NCBI RefSeq assembly: GCF_021739025.1
Contig: NZ_JAKKOT010000009.1
Coordinates: 56,794 to 120,793, forward strand
Length of the DNA stretch: 64,000 nt
Source of the DNA: Gordonia liuliyuniae
GTDB taxonomy: Bacteria; Actinomycetota; Actinomycetes; Mycobacteriales; Mycobacteriaceae
Direction of reading: 5' to 3'
Position numbers and translations under genes: made by a program. Positions 33,053-41,437 of this stretch are shown piece after piece. Numbering within the stretch: the first letter of the stretch is position 1; each line of letters opens with the position of its first letter. A model generated the notes under the pieces. That model did no database searches. It saw only the letters and a program-made list of their open reading frames with translations, and was not told the origin of the DNA.

Positions 33053-33997
33053 TCACCCGACGTGCGCGAGCACCGCTTTATGGTCGGTGCCGGGGACGTC
33101 GTGCGACGTCACGTCCGCCGCCGACAGCCCTCGGACGAGGACATGGTCGATCCCGACTATCGCCGGGAACCATTTGTCGGTCGGATATGTCGGCAGCCAG
33201 CCGACGCCGGCGATCTCCCCCGCGTCGCGGTATCCGCCGGTCAGCAACTGCCGGAACCGCGCGTGATCGAGGGTCGAGTTGAAGTCGCCCATCGCGATCA
33301 CCGGGCGATTCTCGGGCGCATCGTGCACGATCTCGTCGATCCGTCCGAGTTCGGATTCCCACTGCGGCGTGATGGTCGGCGGCACCGGGTGCAGCGCGAA
33401 CACCTGCACGTCACCGCGCCCGGGAACGGCGACGACCGCAGAAAGCTGGTTGAAGACGAACCTCGGATACTCGACCTCGTCCGACAGCGGGTGCCGACTG
33501 TAGAGGGCGGTTCCCTCCGCTCCCGACCCGGCCCGCACGAAAGCGTGCGGCAGATCGTCGGCGATACTCGACGCGGCGATCCGGTCCGCCTCGTCGCTCG
33601 TCAACTCCTGGACGGCGAGCACGTCCACCCGATTGTCCCGAACCAGGCGCGCCAGTTCCTCGACGTCACCCTCCCCGAACATGACGTTGGACGTCAGCAC
33701 CGTGATCGGTTCTCCGGACGGCGCGTCCGCCGCGGCGAAGTACGGCGCTTGCACGCCGATCGCGGCGACGGCGACGGCGACGGCGAAGCCGACTCGCCAC
33801 CATGCACGCGTCGCCGACAGACACGCGAGAGCGAGCACCACGGACACACCGACGATGACCGGCGACACGGATGCGATCGCGACGACCGGGACCTGCGACG
33901 TCGGCCAGAAATACAGTGCCAGAGCCACTGCGGCGACGATAAGTGCGACGGTTCCGATGATGTTCGCCGTCCAGCGAAGAATCTCCCCCATGCCCAT
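33053..33997 (-). CDS. Membrane-anchored endonuclease/exonuclease/phosphatase (EEP) domain protein
   Basis: 314 residues. Three N-terminal membrane helices (ILRWTANIIGTVALIVAAV and two following) precede an extracytoplasmic EEP domain: LTSNVMFGEGDVEEL, VLAVQELTSDEAD (metal-binding Glu), GDFNSTLDHARFRQLL and the closing DHKAVLAHVG (His). The layout fits a nuclease or phosphodiester hydrolase facing the outside; lipid or nucleotide substrates are both possible. Start uncertain between two ATGs 6 bp apart. 29 bp after the Mug-type glycosylase. Confidence 0.8.
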   Translation of the reverse strand: MGMGEILRWTANIIGTVALIVAAVALALYFWPTSQVPVVAIASVSPVIVGVSVVLALACLSATRAWWRVGFAVAVAVAAIGVQAPYFAAADAPSGEPITVLTSNVMFGEGDVEELARLVRDNRVDVLAVQELTSDEADRIAASSIADDLPHAFVRAGSGAEGTALYSRHPLSDEVEYPRFVFNQLSAVVAVPGRGDVQVFALHPVPPTITPQWESELGRIDEIVHDAPENRPVIAMGDFNSTLDHARFRQLLTGGYRDAGEIAGVGWLPTYPTDKWFPAIVGIDHVLVRGLSAADVTSHDVPGTDHKAVLAHVG

Positions 33998-34026
33998 ATT
34001 GTGCCTGTGCCGCCGTCGCGACTCTT

Positions 34027-34605
34027 CTACGAGACGGCACCTCGCCGCAGGCCGGCCGCCACCGCGGCCTCCCGGTACGCGCGCGCCAGCGACGCGACAC
34101 TCTCGTGGGCGTTGAGGCCGCTCGGATTCGGCAGTACCCACAGGCTCGCCCCCGCCACCCCCTCCGGCTGCTCTCCGACGGTCGCCTTCGGGGCCGAGAA
34201 CGCCGTCCGGTAGGCGGTGACGCCGAGGATCGCCAGCACTCGTGGACGCACCCGTTCGACGGTCCGCACCAGTTGCTCACCGCCCCTGACGAATTCGTCG
34301 CGGGTCAGGTCGGAGGCCTTCGCCGTCGCACGAGCCACCACATTGGTGATCCCGACGCCTGCATCGATGAGCGCAGCCTCGTCGGCCGCACTCATCCCGT
34401 CGGATGCGTCGATCAGGTGGTCGGTGATACCCGCCGCATACAACGCCGGGTAGAACCGGTTACCCGGCCGCGCGAAATGCGCGCCCGTCGCCGCCGTCCA
34501 CAACCCTGGGTTGATACCGGAGATCAGGAGGCGGCATCTGGGACCGATCAGATCCGGGACGCTCGTGCCGGCGAACGCGAGGAGTTCAGCGCGCGTGAAA
34601 CTCAC
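34027..34605 (-). CDS. mug: Mismatch-specific uracil-DNA glycosylase (Mug/TDG type)
   Basis: 192-residue base-excision enzyme removing uracil or ethenocytosine from mismatches. The catalytic motif GINPG (LLISGINPGLWTAATGAHFA, with the Asn) and the second motif NPSGLNAHES define the family. FARPGNRFYPALYAAG also fits Mug. It overlaps the VWA stop codon by 4 bp (GTGA), so it is cotranslated with the MoxR-VWA pair. The tail is short and basic. Confidence 0.93.
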   Translation of the reverse strand: MSFTRAELLAFAGTSVPDLIGPRCRLLISGINPGLWTAATGAHFARPGNRFYPALYAAGITDHLIDASDGMSAADEAALIDAGVGITNVVARATAKASDLTRDEFVRGGEQLVRTVERVRPRVLAILGVTAYRTAFSAPKATVGEQPEGVAGASLWVLPNPSGLNAHESVASLARAYREAAVAAGLRRGAVS

Positions 34606-36572
34606 CGTGCGCGTCGGGCCCGCAGATAGTCGCCGACCACCGCGGCGCCCAGCCCGTCGATGTCCGGTGCGACGACGCGTCCGCCGATCCGGCGGGCGAT
34701 GCGGTCCACGAAGTTCGCCAGACCGGGATCCTCGCCCAGTCGGAAGAACGTGATCTGCGTGCCCATCCGCGAGAGGTGGTCGAGTTCGCGCACCGTGAGC
34801 CCAATGGTCTGCGGGTGCGGCGGATACCAGAAGAACGCCTCGCCATCCGGCTCCAAATGGGCGGTCGGCTCACCGTCCGTCACGATCAACAGCACGGGCT
34901 GCGCGTTCGGGAACCGGCGAAGATGCCGGTGTGCCAGCATGAGCGCGTGGTGCAGGTTAGTGCCCTGCTCCATCCTCGGCTCCAGACCCGTCAACTCGTC
35001 GACCGTCGTCGACCGCGCATGCCTGCCGAACTCGATGAGATGCAGCTCGTCGGATCGGAACCGCGTCGAGATCAACTGGTTCAACGCCAGAGCCGTCCGC
35101 TTCATCGGCGTCCACCGACCCTCCATGACCATGGAGAACGACGTGTCGACGAGCAGGACGACGGCGGCCTGCGTCCGGGCTTCGGTCTCGGTGACCTCCA
35201 CGTCCCGGACATCGATTCGGACCCCGTCGGCGGGGTCACCGCCGTCGGCGGCCGTCCGCACCACCGCGTTCGTCACTGTCCGCGTCACATCCCACGGCTC
35301 GGTGTCGCCGAACGCCCATTCGCGGGTCGCACCGGTCGGCTCGCCGAGCCTGCCCGCGAGGTCGGTGCGACGGTCGCCGCCGCGAGAGGAGAGCTGCGCC
35401 GCGACATCACGGAGGATCGCCTGCCCGAGTCGGCGCATCGCCTTCGGACTGAGTTTCAGGCTCCCGTCCTGGTCGCGTCGAAAGAACCCCTGGTCACGGA
35501 GTGCCTTCTCCAGCTCGGACAGGGTTCGTGCGTCGGCTGCGGCCTCGTCACCGAGCTGTCGAGCCAGCGCATCGAGGTCGATGTCTTCCATCTGCGCGCC
35601 CGCATAGCCTTGGGAGAGTTGCTCGGCGAGTTGTTCGAGTTCGCCGATGTCGCGCAGTGCGGCGGCCCCCTCCCCCATACCCATCGGATTGTCGCCGGAG
35701 AACTCCTGCGACCCGCCCCAGTCCAGATCGGGACGCGCCTGACGGAGCGCGTCGTCCATCTGCCCGAGGGCGCTCATCAGTTCGGGCGACCCGAACGCCT
35801 GCTGGGACAACTCAGCCAGCTCGGCCTGCTGCTCGGGGGTGAGCGAGTTGAAGAACTGCTGAGCGGCGGCGGACCGTCGCGCCAGCGCGTCGATCAGTTC
35901 GTCGATGTTCTCCGGGCCTTCGGGGAAGAACTCGCCATGCTTGTCCATGAACTCGTCGAAGTCGGCCTGTGTGTCCTGTCCGGCGTTGTGCTTGGCGAGC
36001 AGGTCGTTGAGGTCGCCGAGCATGTCGGTGATCTGCTGCCGATCTTCGTCGCTCGCGCCCTCAAGCGCCTCCTTCATCCCGGCGAACCGCTGGTCGAGCG
36101 CCTCGCGGCCGAGGAGGTCGGAGATCTTCTCGTAATCGGCGCGCGCCTGCGGACTGCGCCAGTCGTAGTCGGCGAGTTCTCGGACGGCTTGGGCTGTCGA
36201 CGCAGGCAAGCTGCCGATCTGCATCTCGGCGAAACGTGCGTCGTCGTCGAGGTCGCGGGCGAGCTGCTTGCGTTCGTTGAGGACCGCTGAGTCGAGGAGT
36301 TCCCTGATCTCGTCGAACGTCCCGTCGAGGTTACGGCTGCGGAGCAGTTCCCTGCGGCGCCGGTTCGCTTCCTCCGCGAGCCGGTCGAGTCCACGATTCG
36401 ACGGTCCGCCGCGCCGCAGGAACTCGCGCATCGCGCGCTCGGGCGAGACGCCCTCCATCACGTCGTCGCCGATCGCGCGCAACGCCTCCCGCACGTCGAC
36501 GGGAGGCGCGAGCGGGTCCGGTCCACCCGTATAGCGGCTGTACCGGGAGCGGTGGAAACCCTTACGCGCCAT
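34602..36572 (-). CDS. VWA-domain protein (Rv0959-like)
   Basis: 656-residue protein. Long helical N-terminal part (RRRRELLRSRNLDGTFDEI, many coiled-coil-like stretches, DDLLAKHNAGQD), then a C-terminal von Willebrand A domain with a MIDAS motif VVLLVDTSFSMVMEGRWTPM (DxSxS), ARSTTVDELTGLEPRME and IVTDGEPTAHLEPDGEA. No signal peptide. The start MARKGFHRSRY aligns with Rv0959 and overlaps the MoxR stop by 11 bp. Such MoxR-VWA pairs act as chaperone-like modules with unknown clients; the order moxR-VWA-mug is seen here. Confidence 0.88.
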   Translation of the reverse strand: MARKGFHRSRYSRYTGGPDPLAPPVDVREALRAIGDDVMEGVSPERAMREFLRRGGPSNRGLDRLAEEANRRRRELLRSRNLDGTFDEIRELLDSAVLNERKQLARDLDDDARFAEMQIGSLPASTAQAVRELADYDWRSPQARADYEKISDLLGREALDQRFAGMKEALEGASDEDRQQITDMLGDLNDLLAKHNAGQDTQADFDEFMDKHGEFFPEGPENIDELIDALARRSAAAQQFFNSLTPEQQAELAELSQQAFGSPELMSALGQMDDALRQARPDLDWGGSQEFSGDNPMGMGEGAAALRDIGELEQLAEQLSQGYAGAQMEDIDLDALARQLGDEAAADARTLSELEKALRDQGFFRRDQDGSLKLSPKAMRRLGQAILRDVAAQLSSRGGDRRTDLAGRLGEPTGATREWAFGDTEPWDVTRTVTNAVVRTAADGGDPADGVRIDVRDVEVTETEARTQAAVVLLVDTSFSMVMEGRWTPMKRTALALNQLISTRFRSDELHLIEFGRHARSTTVDELTGLEPRMEQGTNLHHALMLAHRHLRRFPNAQPVLLIVTDGEPTAHLEPDGEAFFWYPPHPQTIGLTVRELDHLSRMGTQITFFRLGEDPGLANFVDRIARRIGGRVVAPDIDGLGAAVVGDYLRARRAR

Positions 36573-38016
36573 CGCGTTCGAGTTCGTCATCGGACGCGGA
36601 CACCGAATAGGCGGTGCGACCGTAGTCGTCCTCGTCCTTGCCGATACGACGCGCCAGATAAAGCCCTTCCAACGCCAATTCGATAGCGCTGGCACGCTCG
36701 GCCAGTTCGATGGCGTCGAGTCGGCCTGCGATGTCGTCGACGACCTTGTGGACCTCGGCCGAATCACCGATCGCGTCGACGACGTCGGCGGCGGGGACCC
36801 GGTCACCGGTCAGGACGGGATGCCCGGAGTCGAGGGCCTCGACGATCGGTCGCATGTCGACGCCGCCGAGATGTGCCCGGACTACGTCAGCGACGGACTT
36901 GCGGAGCAGATAGTCGAGGATCTCGACCTCGCGCCCCTCCTCGCCCGACTCGAACTCGACCTTGCCGCGCAACACTTCGATGACCGACTGGAGGTCCACC
37001 GGACGCGCAACAGGCAGCTCTTCGCCGGTCACCGCGGCCCGGTGCAGCGCCGCCGCAGCCACCGTTTCAGCTGCGGCGATCGAAAAGCGTGCGGAGACAC
37101 CGGACCGTTGATCTATCGACGGATGCTCGCGGGCGTACCGAGTGAACCGCGCGAGCGCCTCGACGAGGTACGTCGGGACGGTCGCGACGAGGTCGGCTTC
37201 CTGCTCGACGACGTCGATCTCGTCGTCCAGGTCGAGCGGATAATGGGTGCGGATCTCGGCGCCGAACCGGTCCTTGAGTGGGGTGATGATGCGACCGCGG
37301 TTGGTGTAGTCCTCCGGGTTGGCGCTCGCGGTGACGACGACGTCTAGCGGTAGGCGGAGGCTGTATCCGCGCACCTGGACGTCGCGTTCCTCCATCACGT
37401 TGAGCATCGAGACCTGAATGCGTTCGGCCAGATCAGGCAGTTCGTTGATGGCGATGATGCCGCGGTGCGAACGCGGGATCAGACCGAAGTGGATGGTCTC
37501 CGGGTCGCCGAGGCTGCGCCCTTCGGCGACCTTCATCGGGTCGATGTCGCCGACGAGGTCGGCGACCGAGGTGTCCGGTGTCGCGAGCTTCTCCCGGTAC
37601 CGTTCGCTGCGGTGACGCCAGTCGATCGGCAGATCGTCGCCGAGCACGTCGGCGCGACGGATCGACTCGGGGAGGATCGGCTCGTACGGATGCTCGTCGA
37701 GATCGGATCCGGCGATCACCGGTGTCCACTCGTCGAGCAGGCCGACGAGCGTGCGCAGGAGCCGTGTCTTGCCTTGGCCGCGTTCGCCGAGCATGACGAT
37801 GTCGTGTCCGGCGATCAGCGCACGTTCGACCTGTGGGATCACCGTGTCGTCGAAGCCGACGAGGCCGGGCCACGGGTCATCACCGTCCCGGAGTGCGGTC
37901 AACAGGTTGTTTCGGATCTCGTCGCGCACACCGCGCTGTACGTGATCGGACGCGCGAAGTTCGCCGAGAGTTGTGATCTGGGGCGGGTTGGTGGATTGAT
38001 CTGCCACCTGTTCCAC
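36562..38016 (-). CDS. MoxR-type AAA+ ATPase (Rv0958-like)
   Basis: 484-residue AAA+ ATPase, sometimes annotated as magnesium chelatase subunit. Walker A MLGERGQGKTRLLRTL, Walker B-like GIIAINELPDLAERIQ, sensor region VVTASANPEDYTNRGRIITP and arginine finger context LKDRFGAEIRTHYP. The C-terminal half holds lid helices. It is partner to the VWA protein downstream (11-bp overlap) and most likely remodels an unknown protein rather than inserting Mg2+ into porphyrin, since no bchH/bchD-type protein is present. Confidence 0.9.
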   Translation of the reverse strand: MEQVADQSTNPPQITTLGELRASDHVQRGVRDEIRNNLLTALRDGDDPWPGLVGFDDTVIPQVERALIAGHDIVMLGERGQGKTRLLRTLVGLLDEWTPVIAGSDLDEHPYEPILPESIRRADVLGDDLPIDWRHRSERYREKLATPDTSVADLVGDIDPMKVAEGRSLGDPETIHFGLIPRSHRGIIAINELPDLAERIQVSMLNVMEERDVQVRGYSLRLPLDVVVTASANPEDYTNRGRIITPLKDRFGAEIRTHYPLDLDDEIDVVEQEADLVATVPTYLVEALARFTRYAREHPSIDQRSGVSARFSIAAAETVAAAALHRAAVTGEELPVARPVDLQSVIEVLRGKVEFESGEEGREVEILDYLLRKSVADVVRAHLGGVDMRPIVEALDSGHPVLTGDRVPAADVVDAIGDSAEVHKVVDDIAGRLDAIELAERASAIELALEGLYLARRIGKDEDDYGRTAYSVSASDDELERDGA

Positions 38017-38085
38017 GCTACTCGCACTCTCGTGATCGGTTCGCCCGCAACGGGAATTCCGGCCTACGGGCGAGCATTCCGCGAG

Positions 38086-39018
38086 TCACCACTGACTGGG
38101 GTCGTCACTGAACGGCTCGATGAGTCCCTGCGGCCCGACGGGTCGGTCGCCGCGGAGCGTGACGCGGTGCATGACGCGACGATGCGTGTAGTCACGATTC
38201 GCGTAGTGGGCGGTGCTCCGGTTGTCCCAGAGAACGACATCGCCGAGGCTCCATCGGTGCCGAACCACATGTTCGGGCTTGGTGAGGTGCGCATAGAACG
38301 CATCGAGCAACCCGCGGCTCTCCGCCTCGGACACACCCTCGATGTGTGAGGTGAAGCCGGGATTCACGAACAAGGACTTGCGTCCGGTCTCCGGGTGGAT
38401 GCGGACGACCGGCTGCCGGACGGGCCGCAGGCTCGTCACCTCTTCGCCGTCCCACAGGTTGCCTCGGCCCTCGCGACGCTGCCGCAGGTAGTAGCCGAAC
38501 TCACGGTTTCCGTCGTGCACGGCGACCAACTCGTCGGCGGCCCGCTGCAACGGCGACGACAGGGACGCGTACGCAGCCTCGGCGTCGGCCCAGTTGGTGT
38601 CGCCGCCCAACTCGGGCAGTACCAGCGGACGCAGAATCGATGCGGCGGGCGGACGCGGCATGAACGTGACGTCGGTGTGCCAGACGTCGGCGAACCCGTT
38701 GTCGGTGCTGTCGAGCGAGTACACCTCGTCCGGTACGTCGCCGCTGTCCCACACCGGATGTCCAGCCGTCAGCTCCCCGAGTCGGGCGGCGAACTCGACG
38801 TGGTGCGCGTCCTCGAGGTCCTGGCCTCGCAGCACGAGGACCTTGTACTCGGCGAGTGCGACGCGCACGGCAGCGATCTGAGAGTCGGTCGCCGACGCGA
38901 TGTCGATGCCCGAGATCTCGGCGCCGTGCGACGGTCCGAGTCGGGCGACGTCGATTTCGACGCCGGAGGTGACGCCCGATGAGACGGGGCGGTCGGTGGC
39001 CGCAGCGGTGATGGTCAT
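38086..39018 (-). CDS. TauD/TfdA-family 2-oxoglutarate dioxygenase
   Basis: 310-residue Fe(II)/2-oxoglutarate oxygenase. The facial triad is visible: His-x-Asp in WHTDVTFMPRPP and the distal His in YTHRRVMHRVTLRGDRPVGPQ, where the Arg binds 2-oxoglutarate; the N-terminus GAEISGIDIASA is the TauD start pattern. Taurine or alkylsulfonate is the classic substrate, but no sulfonate transporter lies nearby, so the substrate is open (sulfonates, chlorophenoxyacetates or others). Located between the moxR operon and the ArsR operon. Confidence 0.88.
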   Translation of the reverse strand: MTITAAATDRPVSSGVTSGVEIDVARLGPSHGAEISGIDIASATDSQIAAVRVALAEYKVLVLRGQDLEDAHHVEFAARLGELTAGHPVWDSGDVPDEVYSLDSTDNGFADVWHTDVTFMPRPPAASILRPLVLPELGGDTNWADAEAAYASLSSPLQRAADELVAVHDGNREFGYYLRQRREGRGNLWDGEEVTSLRPVRQPVVRIHPETGRKSLFVNPGFTSHIEGVSEAESRGLLDAFYAHLTKPEHVVRHRWSLGDVVLWDNRSTAHYANRDYTHRRVMHRVTLRGDRPVGPQGLIEPFSDDPSQW

Positions 39019-39074
39019 GATTCGAGGATGTCCGAGGAGCCCCCGAGGCAGAAGCCTTTTGCCTGCGGTGCGTT

Positions 39075-39638
39075 TTAATCCGCGAAACGCGGGTCACGTC
39101 CGATGAACGCGGCCAGCGCGACCGCGGGATCGACGACGCTCGACACCGGGTACGCGGGACCGTACTGGCCGCTCGAACGCAACATGTCCTCTAGCGGTCG
39201 CATCCCGGCGAGCAGGTCGGCAGCGAAATCGTGATCGAGATCTGGGCGACGCCCACCGGCTTGGGCGAGGTCCCACGTGTGCATGAACACGTCGGCGGTG
39301 TAGAACCGGTCGACCGCGTCGGCCAACGGCATGGTCCCGACGTACGGATGCGTGAAGTCACGCGCCGCATCGTCGCCGTCGAGCAGCCCCTGGATCGCAG
39401 CAGTGCGGGCCGCCCATGCGTCGACCGGGTCGTCGGCGGAGACTTCGGACAGTTCGACACCGCCGGCTTCCAGAAAGGCCGGGAACCACTCCACGAGGTG
39501 ATCGACGACGGCGCGGGCCGTCCACTCCTCGACCGGACTGCGCGCCGACCAGTTCGTGGTCGCCGCAGCCTCGTCGGCGAATCCGGCGGCGACGATGCGG
39601 TGTCGTTCGGCGGGTGAGGCGTTGCTGACGGCGCTCAC
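39075..39638 (-). CDS. TIGR03086-type metal-binding (DinB-fold) protein
   Basis: 187-residue helical protein of the TIGR03086/maleylpyruvate-isomerase N-terminal type. PVEEWTARAVVDHLVEWFPA contains the family's conserved Trp and metal-ligand His, VDRFYTADVFMHTWDLAQA has the second His pair. Thiol-dependent (mycothiol) transferases share this fold; no specific reaction is assigned. GTG start overlaps the stop of the SRPBCC gene by 4 bp, so arsR-SRPBCC-this gene form one operon. Confidence 0.82.
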   Translation of the reverse strand: MSAVSNASPAERHRIVAAGFADEAAATTNWSARSPVEEWTARAVVDHLVEWFPAFLEAGGVELSEVSADDPVDAWAARTAAIQGLLDGDDAARDFTHPYVGTMPLADAVDRFYTADVFMHTWDLAQAGGRRPDLDHDFAADLLAGMRPLEDMLRSSGQYGPAYPVSSVVDPAVALAAFIGRDPRFAD

Positions 39639-40117
39639 ACCTCCCCCTCGGCGAGCAGATCGTCGAGCTTCGCGTACCCCTGGTCGACGCCGACCTCCAT
39701 CCCCGACGCCAGCCAGGCGTCGCGCCCTTCGAAGCTGTCGACCAGCGACTGTGCGTGCAGCCGCGTGCGTCCGTCGCCGAGGTCCTCGAATCGGAGTGTC
39801 TCGAGTGACACGTCGTCCGGCATGCCTTCGAAGGTGAACGTCTGAACGATGACGTCGTCGCTGATCGTGTGGAAGCAACCGCGGAAACCGTACTCCTCAC
39901 CGTCGCGGCCTGCGACATAACGCCATTCCCCTCCGTTGCGGGCGTCCCAGGCGACAATGCGGGTGTCCATCCCGTCCGGTCCGACCCACCGCGCGAACAG
40001 TTCCGGGTCGACATGCGCTCTGAGCAGTTGCGCGGGGGTGGCCGCGAAGTCGCGGGTGATGCGGATGAGCGGAAGGCTCGGGTCGGCGTCGATCGACGCC
40101 GGTGTGTGCGTGTTCAT
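39635..40117 (-). CDS. SRPBCC/AHSA1 domain protein
   Basis: 160-residue START-like protein, probably binding a hydrophobic ligand. Marks: ITRDFAATPAQLLRAHVDPELFARW, GGEWRYVAGRDGEEYGFRG and SGMEVGVDQGYAKLDDLLA at the C-terminus. ArsR-SRPBCC pairs are widespread, the ArsR protein controlling the SRPBCC gene. The start overlaps the ArsR stop by 4 bp. Ligand unknown. Confidence 0.88.
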   Translation of the reverse strand: MNTHTPASIDADPSLPLIRITRDFAATPAQLLRAHVDPELFARWVGPDGMDTRIVAWDARNGGEWRYVAGRDGEEYGFRGCFHTISDDVIVQTFTFEGMPDDVSLETLRFEDLGDGRTRLHAQSLVDSFEGRDAWLASGMEVGVDQGYAKLDDLLAEGEV

Positions 40118-40473
40118 GATGCGTCCTCCTCGGGACTGGGTGTGTCGGATTCTCGGTTCATTTCCGCGAGCACGGCATCGAGCCGTTGATACCTCTCCTC
40201 CGCCTGCCTGCGGTAGCGCTCGATCCATTTGGTCATCAGGTCGAACACCTCGGCCTCTAGATGAACGGGCCGACGTTGCGCCTCGCGGCTGCGTGTCACC
40301 AGCCCCGCGTCTTCGAGGACGCGAAGGTGCCGCGATACGGCCTGCAGGCTCACGTCGTACGGCTGAGCCAGTTCGTTCACCGTGGCATCAGCCGTGGTCA
40401 ACCGGGCGACGATGTCCCGCCGGGTGGGGTCGGACAAAGCCGAGAAGACTCGGGACAATTGGTCGTCAGACAT
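40114..40473 (-). CDS. ArsR-family transcriptional regulator
   Basis: 119-residue winged-helix repressor: FSALSDPTRRDIVARLTTADATVNELA, recognition helix SLQAVSRHLRVLEDAGLVTRS, and a C-terminal helix for dimerisation. No Cys metal site is seen, so it belongs to the non-metal ArsR-SRPBCC type. AAGGAG lies upstream of the ATG. It lies first in a three-gene operon and probably autoregulates through the inverted repeat next to its start. Confidence 0.9.
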   Translation of the reverse strand: MSDDQLSRVFSALSDPTRRDIVARLTTADATVNELAQPYDVSLQAVSRHLRVLEDAGLVTRSREAQRRPVHLEAEVFDLMTKWIERYRRQAEERYQRLDAVLAEMNRESDTPSPEEDAS

Positions 40474-40486
40474 CGTCCACACTCCT

Positions 40487-40508
40487 TATTCAATCTCCCG
40501 GTTGAATA
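40487..40508 (-). promoter_or_regulatory. ArsR operator candidate
   Basis: TATTCAA (40487-40493) and TTGAATA (40502-40508) form an exact 7-bp inverted repeat over an 8-bp spacer, 13 bp upstream of the arsR start codon. A second palindrome, TCAACCGGTTGA (40537-40548), lies 30 bp further and shares TTGA ends; together they could be the autorepression region. Confidence 0.6.
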
Positions 40509-40577
40509 TAACTACACACCCTGCGACCGTTCATTGTCAACCGGTTGATTGAATACAGCTTCCCCGCCGACCTCGGG

Positions 40578-40961
40578 TCAGCGATGACTGCCGGACACGT
40601 AGTACCAGCAACCGTCGACGCGCTCGAAGGTGCTGCGCTCACGAAGTTCGCCCCGGCCGTCGGCATCGCGATAGACGGCGACGAACTCCACCACCCCGCC
40701 CCGATGAAACGGCGACCCGTCGAGCACGTCGACGATCGTCAGATAGAGCCACCGCGTCTGCGGATCGATCGGGCACGACGGCGGCCTGACGTCGGGATGC
40801 CACGTGGCGAGCAGGTACGACTCGTCGCCGACCGCAAACGCCGTGAACCTGCTGCGCATCAACGCCTCCGCACTCGGCGGGGCCGCCTCCCCCGACAGGT
40901 AACGACCGCAGCACGCCGCAACCGTTTCGCCACTTCCGCACGGGCATCGTCGTTCGTCCAC
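40578..40961 (-). CDS. YchJ/UPF0225-type SEC-C motif protein
   Basis: About 127-residue protein with an N-terminal zinc-binding SEC-C motif (RCPCGSGETVAACCGRYL) followed by a small alpha+beta domain (EALMRSRFTAFAVGDESYLL, TWHPDVRPP). The motif resembles the SecA C-terminal zinc hook. Function unknown. The GTG start VDERRC is chosen to keep only a few residues before CPCG, as in relatives; a longer GTG start at 40994 is possible and adds 11 residues. It lies between the ArsR operon and the oppositely oriented GntR unit. Confidence 0.82.
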   Translation of the reverse strand: MDERRCPCGSGETVAACCGRYLSGEAAPPSAEALMRSRFTAFAVGDESYLLATWHPDVRPPSCPIDPQTRWLYLTIVDVLDGSPFHRGGVVEFVAVYRDADGRGELRERSTFERVDGCWYYVSGSHR

Positions 40962-41010
40962 GACAGCCAGGCTGCCACAACCCTCTTGACACACCCCCGA
41001 CCCGGTGCGA

Positions 41011-41036
41011 TGGTTAGTTAGTCAACTAACTAACCA
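41011..41036 (+). promoter_or_regulatory. Large palindromic operator before the GntR-ABC operon
   Basis: TGGTTAGTTAGT and ACTAACTAACCA are exact reverse complements separated by CA: 12-bp arms, ending 17 bp before the GntR start codon. A TTGACA at 40986 could be the -35 element. The position and symmetry indicate autoregulation by the GntR/YtrA-type repressor encoded next to it. Confidence 0.8.
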
Positions 41037-41053
41037 AAGAACAGGGGGTGCTC

Positions 41054-41437
41054 ATGATTGACGACGGACGAGCCCTCTTCCAACAGATCGCGGAGAACGT
41101 CTCCGACTCGATCATCGACGGCAGCCTCGCGGAGGAGACCCGCGCACCCTCGACCAACGAGTTGGCCGCCTTCTACCGAATCAATCCCGCAACCGCAGCG
41201 AAGGGCGTCAACATGCTGGTCGACAAGGGAGTCCTCTACAAACGACGCGGCGTCGGAATGTTCGTGTCGGCCGGTGCTCGCGACCTGCTCCGTCGCGAAC
41301 GCCAGGAATCGTTCGCGGACCACTTCATCGAACCGCTACTCAACGAAGCCGACCGACTCGGCTTGACGCCAGACGATCTCGTCACGCTGATCCAAGACCG
41401 AGCGCCCCAGCACTCTTCGACAGGAGACGCACGATGA
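41054..41437 (+). CDS. GntR-family (YtrA-type) regulator
   Basis: 127-residue regulator with an N-terminal winged helix: ALFQQIAENVSDSIIDGSL, EETRAPSTNELAAFYRINPATAAK (recognition helix) and LVDKGVLYKRRGVGMFV. The short C-terminus without ligand domain places it in the YtrA subfamily, which controls ABC-transporter operons. AGGGGG lies 6 bp before the ATG. It overlaps the ABC ATPase start (ATGA). Likely represses its own operon through the large palindrome upstream. Confidence 0.9.
   Translation: MIDDGRALFQQIAENVSDSIIDGSLAEETRAPSTNELAAFYRINPATAAKGVNMLVDKGVLYKRRGVGMFVSAGARDLLRRERQESFADHFIEPLLNEADRLGLTPDDLVTLIQDRAPQHSSTGDAR

Noticed and set aside
36562..38016. Magnesium chelatase subunit
   Set aside because: No partner subunits and no tetrapyrrole genes nearby; the MoxR-VWA arrangement explains it better.
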